Shown here piece after piece: positions 7,099-12,353 of a stretch of 12,353 nucleotides of DNA. The notes beneath the pieces are model-generated. The model saw only the letters and a list, made by a program, of their open reading frames with translations, had not been told where the DNA came from and ran no database searches. Location: assembly GCA_009788135.1 (NCBI GenBank), contig WQSA01000037.1, positions 3,124 to 15,476 of the forward strand, in the 5' to 3' direction. The first letter of the stretch is position 1, and each line of letters begins with the position of its first letter. This DNA is from Candidatus Fibrimonadales bacterium. GTDB lineage: Bacteria > Fibrobacterota > Fibrobacteria > Fibrobacterales > Fibrobacteraceae. A program made the position numbers and the translations under genes.

Positions 7099-7102
7099 AT
7101 TT

Positions 7103-7642
7103 ATGGGAAGTATCAAAACCCCTCAACCCGTAAGGCTTATCGTAGGCATCCTCTCCGCAAATGAAGAGCTTGCCGCTAACGCAAAGCTAAAACTCGTTGA
7201 GCGTTTTGGCGAGGCAGACTTGGAAATGCAACCAGTACCTTTTGCCCATACGAATTATTACAAAGACGAACTCGGAGAAAATCCGCTTCGTTCTTTTTTA
7301 TCTTTTGAAAATAAAATCGAACGCGAAACTATCGCTGGCATAAAACTGGAAACCAACGAAATGGAAAAAAATTGGAACAGACAAGTAAACTTGGACCCAG
7401 GCTATATGACCCTCGGACAATTTTTTTTAGCTACCACCAAAGACCAGAGACATCGGGTTTATTTAGGGCAAGGCATTTTTGCGGAAGTTACGCTTTATTT
7501 TGAAAATGGCCATTTTCATTTTTTTGACTGGACATACCTGGATTACAAAAGCGAAGCGTATATAATTTTTTTGGAAAAAGCAAGGGAGCGCTTCGCATAT
7601 CACATTGCAACCGGACACCCATATAGCATGAGAGGAAAATAA
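7103..7642 (+). CDS. DUF4416 family protein
   Basis: A 179-residue protein starting MGSIKTPQPVRLIVGILSAN. The family pattern as I recall it is well preserved: RLIVGILSANEEL, RFGEADLE, VPFAHTNYYKDELGEN, LSFENKI, IKLETNEMEKNW, VNLDPGYMTLGQFFLATTKD, HRVYLGQGIFAEVTLYFENG and FFDWTYLDYKSEAYIIFLEKAR. The Asn-Leu-Asp-Pro-Gly-Tyr and Tyr-Leu-Gly-Gln-Gly-Ile-Phe-Ala-Glu-Val segments are the most conserved family parts. Function is unknown; there is no signal peptide or membrane segment, so it is cytoplasmic. The frame is open upstream to 7022, but that extension would run through the promoter element and into uvrB, and the family begins at the ATG at 7103. The stop overlaps the murI start by one base (TAATG), implying co-expression. 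A paralogue lies at the left edge. Confidence 0.88.
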   Translation: MGSIKTPQPVRLIVGILSANEELAANAKLKLVERFGEADLEMQPVPFAHTNYYKDELGENPLRSFLSFENKIERETIAGIKLETNEMEKNWNRQVNLDPGYMTLGQFFLATTKDQRHRVYLGQGIFAEVTLYFENGHFHFFDWTYLDYKSEAYIIFLEKARERFAYHIATGHPYSMRGK

Positions 7643-8493
7643 TGCTCGGCATCTTCGATTCAGGTTTTGGCGGTTTGACCGTTCTCAAAGAACTTGCAAA
7701 AGTTCTGCCAAACTACAATTTCGCATATCTTGGCGACAACGCCCGTGCCCCTTATGGAAGCCGCAGTTTTGAAAGCATATACAGCTACACGCTGGAAGCC
7801 GTGCGCTTTCTCTTTTCAATGGGCTGCCCGCTTGTAATTCTTGCTTGCAATACCGCATCCGCAAAAGCGCTGCGCACAATTCAGCAAAAAGACCTTCCGG
7901 TAATGGCTCCAAACAATAGAGTCCTGGGCATAATACGCCCAATGGCAGAAGAAACCGGCAAACTCACGGAAACAGGACACATAGGCATTTTAGGCACAGA
8001 AGGAACAATAGCCTCAGATAGCTACTTGATGGAAATAGCAAAATTTTGGCCAAACCTGCATGTGGAACAAGAACCTTGCCCTATGCTGGTTCCATTAGTG
8101 GAAAAAGGGTTGATAAACCACGGAGCCACCGAAATGTTTATTAAAGAATATACACAAAAAATTTTGGACAAAGACCCTCGCATAGACACCCTGGTGCTAG
8201 CATGTACCCACTACCCACTGCTCCAAGAAATTTTTGCAAAAGTTCTGCCCAAAAATGTAAAAATAGCATCCCAAGCCGGCATAATAGCCCAAAAAACTTT
8301 GGAATACCTATCAAAACACCCGGAAATAGACTGCCAAATAAGCAAAAATCCTCAAAAAAATGGCAAAATTCGCTTTTTAACCACAGATTCCGCCGATTTT
8401 TTTGAAAAAGGTGCTAACTCATTCTGGGGAAAGGATATACGAGCCGAAAAAGTTTTTCTATATTCCAATAATGACTATTCGTACACAAATTAA
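7642..8493 (+). CDS. murI: Glutamate racemase
   Basis: A 283-residue protein with the full glutamate racemase fold. It interconverts L- and D-glutamate to supply D-glutamate for peptidoglycan. Visible landmarks: GIFDSGFGGLTVLKEL at 3-18 with Asp6-Ser7, YLGDNARAPYG at 29-39, the first catalytic cysteine in LACNTASA (Cys69), GILGTEGTIAS at 115-125, and the second catalytic cysteine in LACTHYPLL (Cys188, with His190). Both catalytic cysteines are present, so it is probably active. An AGAGGA Shine-Dalgarno sequence at 7631-7636 precedes the ATG, which shares one base with the DUF4416 stop. The 3' end carries the promoter-like element and start of the next gene. Parts of the coding strand are C-rich (35 C versus 20 G at 8161-8280), unlike the G-rich hprK region. 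Confidence 0.96.
   Translation: MLGIFDSGFGGLTVLKELAKVLPNYNFAYLGDNARAPYGSRSFESIYSYTLEAVRFLFSMGCPLVILACNTASAKALRTIQQKDLPVMAPNNRVLGIIRPMAEETGKLTETGHIGILGTEGTIASDSYLMEIAKFWPNLHVEQEPCPMLVPLVEKGLINHGATEMFIKEYTQKILDKDPRIDTLVLACTHYPLLQEIFAKVLPKNVKIASQAGIIAQKTLEYLSKHPEIDCQISKNPQKNGKIRFLTTDSADFFEKGANSFWGKDIRAEKVFLYSNNDYSYTN
8453..8466 (+). promoter_or_regulatory. Promoter-like TTTCTAYMTT element inside the end of murI
   Basis: TTTTTCTATATTCC, with the box TATATTCC at 8459-8466, leaves 4 nt before the ATG at 8471. It lies within the murI coding sequence (codons for Val-Phe-Leu-Tyr-Ser). The same 4-nt spacing as at three other genes in the window helps choose 8471 as the start of the following gene. Confidence 0.5.
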
Positions 8494-9091
8494 TTTAGAC
8501 GGCTGGCAGGACTATCGGGGAAAGCTCGGTGGCGCTATCGTTTATACGGAAACTAGCCATAATTGCATAGTTCCGGTTCGAGATCAATTGAACGAAAACG
8601 GAAACGGAGTTTTTTTAGACCCCAATTACGAAACTGGCACAGTTGGACTTTTTGCCTATACCAATACTAAAGATATAAATAAAGCCGTGAAAAGCAAAGT
8701 ACGATACCTCTTTTTCGGAACCCGCTACGAGGGTTCCAATGCAGATTATAAAAATAAATATCTGATAATAGGCTATATGCGAATGGATAAAGTAAAAGAT
8801 GTTAGAGGCCTGCATTTGCAACAGCATATTAACGATTCAAATCCGACTTTTTTAACCCTGGATGCTTGCATGGCAGCCTGGGGTATAATGCGTTTTGTGT
8901 CTTTTGAAGATTCTTATGTTTTAACAGACGAAGTTCTGCAAGAATGGGGATATTCAGGTAGAGCAGCGCGCCCACTCCGTACCATATTCAAGGAGGATCA
9001 CGCCAAAATACTTATAGAGTATTTTGACTCCAAAACAGATCAAACCGATGAATATATAGATACTATTTTAGAATATAAAGAAGATGAATAA
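8471..9091 (+). CDS. Uncharacterised 206-residue protein
   Basis: I do not recognise this protein. From the ATG at 8471 it reads MTIRTQINLDGWQDYRGKLG and so on, ending in an acidic tail (ILEYKEDE). It has no signal peptide or membrane segment and looks like a mixed alpha/beta cytoplasmic protein. The segment LFFGTRYEG at about 76-84, then KYLIIGYMRMDKV at about 92-104, loosely resembles beta-strands of small PUA-like or nucleotide-modification-associated folds, but this is an impression only. The frame is open upstream to an ATG at 8402, but that extension would lie wholly inside murI; the element at 8453-8466 and its 4-nt spacing favour 8471. It overlaps murI by 23 bp and the next gene by 8 bp, so it is probably cotranscribed with the polysaccharide-export gene. 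Confidence 0.75.
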   Translation: MTIRTQINLDGWQDYRGKLGGAIVYTETSHNCIVPVRDQLNENGNGVFLDPNYETGTVGLFAYTNTKDINKAVKSKVRYLFFGTRYEGSNADYKNKYLIIGYMRMDKVKDVRGLHLQQHINDSNPTFLTLDACMAAWGIMRFVSFEDSYVLTDEVLQEWGYSGRAARPLRTIFKEDHAKILIEYFDSKTDQTDEYIDTILEYKEDE

Positions 9092-11453
9092 ATTACAACC
9101 TATAATAATATTGCTTTTAGCGAGCCTGGCTTTCTCTCAAAACATGGCTCTTACTCCTGCACAGATGCAACAGATGCAGCAGATGCAACAAATGCAGCAG
9201 ATGCAACAGATGCAGCCTCATATGCAAAATCAAAGAGGCATGTCTGCGGCAGAACTTGCTACTGCGCGTGATATGATGTCAAGAGACAATATTTTGCAAA
9301 TGTCGAGCAGAAGTCAGAGCTTTATGCCGGCATTTGAATTTACAGATACTACGAAGTTTAAAACGAAAGAAGATTCGCTTAAGGATCTTAAACTTAAAGA
9401 GAAAGATTCCATTCTCACTCGTTACGAGAAAATGATATTTTCTCAGAGCTTGCCTACTGTATTTTATGAAATTCAAGGCATGGTTCCTGCGGATTATCCT
9501 TTGAAAGCCGGCGATAACCTGGAACTTTCTCTTTGGGGTTCCGTTGAGCGGCAACTCGCTCTGTATGTCAATAATCAGGGAAATGTTTTTGTTGAAGGGG
9601 TTGGGTTGGTGAACATAGGCAATTTGACTTTGGGAGCGGCAGAAAAATTGCTTACAAAAAAATTGCAATCCGTATATTCTGGCATAGTTCACGGCAGAAT
9701 TTCCGTTAACCTTCGCACAATGCAACTGGCGCCTACAAAAGTGTTTGTAATGGGTGCCGTCGAAAGGCCGGGCGGTTATGATTTGCCTGGCAATGCCAAT
9801 GTATTTTTGGCTCTTTATAGAGCTGGGGGACCCAGCGACATAGGCTCGGTTAGGAATATAATTATACGCAGGGCAAACGGAGATTCTGCCAAAGTGGACT
9901 TATACGATTTTCTTTTAAGAGGCAAAAAAATTGGCGAAGGTCTTTTGCGAGACGGAGACTTGGTTTTTATTCCCCCGGTAGAATCGCTGGTAAAAGCTGA
10001 TGGTGCAATAGGGTTGCCGGCTATTTATGAACTTAAAGCAAACGAAACGCTCAGCGATTTGCTGTCTTTTGCCGGTGGATTGCTGCCAACCAGCGCTCAT
10101 ACGGTAAGTCTCAGGCGTATAAACGAATATGGAGCCCCGGAGTTCTTTGCTCCCGGCCTGGCCAGAGATTTTATAAGTGGCGCCAAAACTTTTCAAATGC
10201 AAAATGGCGACAGCGTTTTCGTTTTTGAGAGTACTCTCCTCAACAATAATGCAATTGAAGTTATGGGTTCGGTTTATTATCCCGGATTTTACGAATGGAA
10301 AAGCGGTATGGGAGTTAAAGAAGCTGTGGAGCTTGCAGGCGGCGTATCTCCTGAAGCATTCCTCAGCAGGGCTATAGTGCAGCGTTTAAATGCAGATTCA
10401 TCTTTCTCTTATCTTGATGATGACTTTGAAAATACGCTAGGTTTAAAACTTCAGCCCAATGATATGATTGTAGTTTTGGATTCCAGAATTCTAAAAAACT
10501 GGAGGACTGTAAGTATTGCCGGTTATGTAAAAACTCCTCAGGATTTTGAATGGCAAGAGGGCATAAATGCTGTTGATTTGATAGTTTTGTGCGGTGGATT
10601 TTTGACAAACGCTTCAAAAGAACATGTTTTGATAGAGAGGATTATCCCGGGAAAATCGGCTATACAAAAGATAAGAGTTCCTTTAAAAAAAGGATTATCC
10701 GTAGAGTTCAATAAGAATTTAATCCTGGAGCCTGGCGACAGAGTAGTTGTGGAGATTGACGATTCTTATTACGAACATGAAATAATAACTTTAACAGGTG
10801 CATTCAAAAATCCTGGTTCTTATGCGCTTGCGTATCGCGGAGAAACATTCAAGGAGTTTATGAAGCGCATTGCAAAACTGGACGATATGGCATACGTAAA
10901 AGGCGGGAAATTTTTCCGCAGAGAAGACTCTGGCGATAAAACTGTTGCTAGCGATGATAAATTGCTTATGGACAATAGCATGTTCATGGGAAGCATGTTT
11001 GGGATGGCAGAGGAGGATACTACCGAGAAACATGAAAGCTATCGCATAGGTTTTGATTTTGAAAGAGTTTTAAGCGGCAAGGATAAGGATATAATGCTTC
11101 AGGCTAATGATTCAATTCATGTTCCTTTTGAAATGCTGACGGTTAATATTATAGGCGAGGTTACCAGCCCTGGTCATATTCTTTGGCGGCAAGGCTGGGA
11201 TATAGATGATTACATAAGCGCTGCAGGTGGATTGACAATAAACGGCGATAAAGATCGTATTGTTTTGACTTATGCGAATGGTCAAAGAATAAAATCTAAT
11301 AAGGCTAAAGCGGATCCAGATCCTGGTTCTGAGATATTAATAGCTTATATGCCTACCCCAGAGCCTACCAAGTGGACAGAGATAGTCTCTGCCATAGGCT
11401 CCATAGCAACAGCCATAACCGCAGTGCTGGTATTGGTTATTACTTTGAAGTAA
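9084..11453 (+). CDS. SLBB-domain polysaccharide export protein
   Basis: A 789-residue protein with a signal peptide (1-18, cleavage near AFS|QN) and no lipobox cysteine. A low-complexity Met/Gln tract at 28-45 follows, then a charged linker. The Poly_export domain lies at about 130-212 (YPLKAGDNLELSLWG, NNQGNVFVEGVGLVNIG). A chain of SLBB-type repeats follows, each with a 'hGxVxxPGxyxW' strand and an 'AGG' turn: about 219-298 (GAVERPGGYDL, RAGGP), 308-385 (FAGGL), 391-465 (GSVYYPGFYEWKSG, LAGGV), 477-560 (GYVKTPQDFEW, LCGGF), 569-600 (GAFKNPGSYAL) and 688-757 (GEVTSPGHILW, AAGGL). A hydrophobic C-terminal segment (about 766-788) could cross the outer membrane, as the C-terminal helix of Wza does. 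It probably forms the outer-membrane conduit for a capsular or exopolysaccharide. No Wzc-type partner is in the window. It ends with tandem TAA stops. Confidence 0.9.
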   Translation: MNKLQPIIILLLASLAFSQNMALTPAQMQQMQQMQQMQQMQQMQPHMQNQRGMSAAELATARDMMSRDNILQMSSRSQSFMPAFEFTDTTKFKTKEDSLKDLKLKEKDSILTRYEKMIFSQSLPTVFYEIQGMVPADYPLKAGDNLELSLWGSVERQLALYVNNQGNVFVEGVGLVNIGNLTLGAAEKLLTKKLQSVYSGIVHGRISVNLRTMQLAPTKVFVMGAVERPGGYDLPGNANVFLALYRAGGPSDIGSVRNIIIRRANGDSAKVDLYDFLLRGKKIGEGLLRDGDLVFIPPVESLVKADGAIGLPAIYELKANETLSDLLSFAGGLLPTSAHTVSLRRINEYGAPEFFAPGLARDFISGAKTFQMQNGDSVFVFESTLLNNNAIEVMGSVYYPGFYEWKSGMGVKEAVELAGGVSPEAFLSRAIVQRLNADSSFSYLDDDFENTLGLKLQPNDMIVVLDSRILKNWRTVSIAGYVKTPQDFEWQEGINAVDLIVLCGGFLTNASKEHVLIERIIPGKSAIQKIRVPLKKGLSVEFNKNLILEPGDRVVVEIDDSYYEHEIITLTGAFKNPGSYALAYRGETFKEFMKRIAKLDDMAYVKGGKFFRREDSGDKTVASDDKLLMDNSMFMGSMFGMAEEDTTEKHESYRIGFDFERVLSGKDKDIMLQANDSIHVPFEMLTVNIIGEVTSPGHILWRQGWDIDDYISAAGGLTINGDKDRIVLTYANGQRIKSNKAKADPDPGSEILIAYMPTPEPTKWTEIVSAIGSIATAITAVLVLVITLK
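9165..9218 (+). repeat. 18-bp tandem repeat encoding Met-Gln-Gln units
   Basis: Six 9-bp units (ATG CAR CAR) encode five Met-Gln-Gln and a final Met-Gln-Pro. The second codon alternates CAA and CAG, so the true repeat is 18 bp (ATGCAACARATGCAGCAG), present about three times. Copy changes would lengthen or shorten the protein without a frameshift. It lies just after the signal peptide of the SLBB protein. Confidence 0.9.
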
Positions 11454-11456
11454 TAA

Positions 11457-11468
11457 TTTCTATATTAA
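11457..11468 (+). promoter_or_regulatory. Promoter-like TTTCTAYMTT element for the Cys-rich protein gene
   Basis: TTTCTATATTAA, with the box TATATTAA at 11461-11468, starts 3 bp after the SLBB gene's first stop codon. The ATG is 28 nt beyond the box, and a GAGG Shine-Dalgarno sequence (11488-11491) lies in between. This copy therefore predicts a leader of about 20-25 nt, in contrast to the very short spacings elsewhere. The 43-bp gap has no hairpin terminator. Confidence 0.55.
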
Positions 11469-11496
11469 TATCTGTATTTTCAACGATGAGGTTCTT

Positions 11497-11826
11497 ATGG
11501 CTTTTTTTGTTCCTTTCTTGCTTGGTGCGGCAGCTACCGCAGTTGGTCTCCACGTTTACAAAAACCGCGATAAAATTTGCACTTGTTCTTGTGGTTGCGG
11601 CGATGAATGCGAGTGCGATGCGGATTGCGACTGTGGCTGCAATTCAACAAATCTAAAGAAAAAAGTAGTTGAGAAAGCGGATTTTGCTTTGAACAAAGTG
11701 AAAAGCGGTTTGCAAGTTCTTGAAAACAATATCAGCGAAGAGACTTTGGATAAAGTGAAAAGCGGTTTGAAAACCGTTGAAAGCAAGATTTCCGAGATTC
11801 AGGCGAAAATCAATCCGCCAGCTTAA
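11497..11826 (+). CDS. Small membrane-anchored cysteine-rich protein
   Basis: A 109-residue protein in three parts. Residues 2-20 (AFFVPFLLGAAATAVGLHV) form a likely membrane anchor. Residues 28-48 hold nine cysteines in a regular array, C-x-C-x-C-x-C-x3-C-x-C-x3-C-x-C-x-C, mixed with Asp, Glu and Gly. Residues 60-106 are helical and contain two 19-residue units, LNKVKSGLQVLENNIS and LDKVKSGLKTVESKIS. The start is supported by a GAGG Shine-Dalgarno sequence five bases upstream and by the promoter-like element. I know no family with this combination; the cysteine array suggests binding of soft metal ions or an iron-sulfur or redox role, which is inference. If the N-terminal anchor is uncleaved, the side of the membrane is uncertain. 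Its 3' end overlaps convergent nadA by 17 bp. A real gene is likely because start signals, repeats and composition agree. Confidence 0.8.
   Translation: MAFFVPFLLGAAATAVGLHVYKNRDKICTCSCGCGDECECDADCDCGCNSTNLKKKVVEKADFALNKVKSGLQVLENNISEETLDKVKSGLKTVESKISEIQAKINPPA
11695..11769 (+). repeat. Direct repeat within the Cys-rich protein gene
   Basis: The 18 bases AAAGTGAAAAGCGGTTTG occur at 11695-11712 and again at 11752-11769, 57 bp (19 codons) apart, while flanking bases differ. They encode Lys-Val-Lys-Ser-Gly-Leu in both copies, the core of a duplicated amphipathic helical unit. Confidence 0.9.
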
Positions 11827-12353
11827 ACATATTATCAATGCATCGCTTTGCGGCGGCTAAAACGGAGGGGTCTAGATGGATTTCCTTCGCTTTGCTTGGT
11901 TCTTTTAGCGTTTGCAAAATATTTTCCAAATTGTTGCTCTTCATGTATTTGCAAAGGCTGCAACTGCCTATAAATCTGCGATTGGGGAGTTCGCTTTGGA
12001 GCCTGGCGTTCAGGCCGCATTCGGTTAGGAGCAAGATTGGAGCTTCTTCCGGGAGCTTGCGGATATAGTCCAGCATTTGGCCCGTGCTGCCCACAAAGTC
12101 GCTTAGCATGGCAACGCCAGGGTGGCATTCCGGATGGCTCACAATGCGCAGTCCATCGTTTTGGATCCTGAAGTATTTCACCAAGTCTGGGTCGTATTGC
12201 TCGTGAACATAGCATGTGCCTGTGTGCAACACGAATTCTTTTTTCACTCCGTTTTTTGCAAGCTCGTTTTTCAAGTTTTCGCCCATAAGCTTATCGGGCA
12301 AAAATGCTATTTTGTCGTTTGGAATGTTGCTTATCACTTTGACAACGTTTGAG
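11810..12353 (-). CDS. nadA: Quinolinate synthase NadA, C-terminal part (cut by window edge)
   Basis: The minus-strand frame is open from the right edge to a stop at 11812-11810, giving about 180 residues, the C-terminal half or more of the protein; the true start lies outside. A GTG at 12337 is internal, because the frame continues upstream and the preceding SNVVKV fits the family. NadA is a 4Fe-4S enzyme that condenses iminoaspartate with dihydroxyacetone phosphate to quinolinate in NAD synthesis. Visible motifs: PNDKIAFLPDKLMGENL, the Cys in GTCYVHEQYD, VSHPECHPGV, DFVGSTGQM, the Cys in LLTECGLNARL and the CSLCKYMKSNNLENILQTL segment. Cysteines in the three expected cluster-ligand regions are present, so this part looks functional. 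No nadB or nadC is visible. The 3' end overlaps the Cys-rich protein gene by 17 bp. Confidence 0.95.
   Translation of the reverse strand, partial: SNVVKVISNIPNDKIAFLPDKLMGENLKNELAKNGVKKEFVLHTGTCYVHEQYDPDLVKYFRIQNDGLRIVSHPECHPGVAMLSDFVGSTGQMLDYIRKLPEEAPILLLTECGLNARLQSELPNRRFIGSCSLCKYMKSNNLENILQTLKEPSKAKEIHLDPSVLAAAKRCIDNMFKLAD

Noticed and set aside
7022..7102. Longer start for the DUF4416 protein at 7022
   Set aside because: The extra 27 residues would be encoded by the uvrB start and the shared promoter region, and both DUF4416 copies align from near the later ATG.
8402..8470. Longer start for the unknown protein at 8402
   Set aside because: It would add 23 residues encoded wholly inside murI; the ATG at 8471 has the promoter-like element at the same 4-nt spacing seen at other genes.
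9165..9218. Tandem repeat as a CRISPR-like array
   Set aside because: The units are contiguous 9/18-bp in-frame codon repeats without spacers, inside a clear coding sequence.
11556..11838. Minus-strand open frames opposite the Cys-rich gene
   Set aside because: They have no start signals and no plausible composition; the plus-strand frame has a Shine-Dalgarno sequence, a membrane segment and an in-phase repeat.
12335..12337. GTG as the nadA start
   Set aside because: The frame continues upstream to the window edge and the upstream residues fit NadA, whose full length is well above the visible 180 residues.

Overview
The window looks like a piece of chromosome from a moderately AT-rich member of the Fibrobacterota, probably an uncultured gut Fibrobacter or Fibromonas relative. 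The main pointer is the FISUMP-domain protein at 272-847, a family named for its expansion in Fibrobacter succinogenes. LptC, MCE and SLBB/Poly_export proteins show a diderm cell envelope. The assignment is an inference from gene content. Coding density is very high: no gap between genes exceeds about 50 bp, and I see no tRNA, rRNA, CRISPR array, insertion sequence or convincing hairpin terminator.

Layout, left to right. (1) Positions 3-236, minus strand: the start of a DUF4416 protein cut by the window edge, divergent from a secreted FISUMP protein (272-847). (2) Positions 873-5004: a tight five-gene plus-strand operon encoding an MCE/MlaD-like protein, a TPR-like periplasmic protein, HPr kinase/phosphorylase (hprK), a second MCE protein and the lipoprotein LptC. 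Every junction overlaps. (3) uvrB (4972-7056, minus) collides tail-to-tail with lptC, with 33 bp of shared coding sequence. (4) A second DUF4416 gene (7103-7642) is divergent from uvrB and joined to murI (7642-8493). (5) An unknown gene (8471-9091) starts inside the end of murI and overlaps a large SLBB polysaccharide-export protein (9084-11453). (6) A small membrane-anchored Cys-rich protein (11497-11826) overlaps tail-to-tail with nadA, which runs off the right edge.

The functional theme is envelope building and housekeeping: lipid transport (two MCE proteins), LPS export (LptC), peptidoglycan precursor supply (MurI) and polysaccharide export (SLBB protein), together with carbon-regulatory HprK, DNA repair (UvrB) and NAD synthesis (NadA).

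The most interesting signal is not a gene. A ten-base element, TTTCTAYMTT, occurs seven times, and each copy lies just upstream of a gene that begins a transcription unit. It resembles the TAnnTTTG -7 promoter box of Bacteroidota. In five of the seven copies the 8-base TAnnTTnn box ends only 4-6 nt before the ATG, with no room for a Shine-Dalgarno site. This predicts leaderless or nearly leaderless mRNAs for operon-leading genes, whereas several downstream genes carry normal Shine-Dalgarno sequences. At two divergent gene pairs the elements face each other, producing an inverted repeat.
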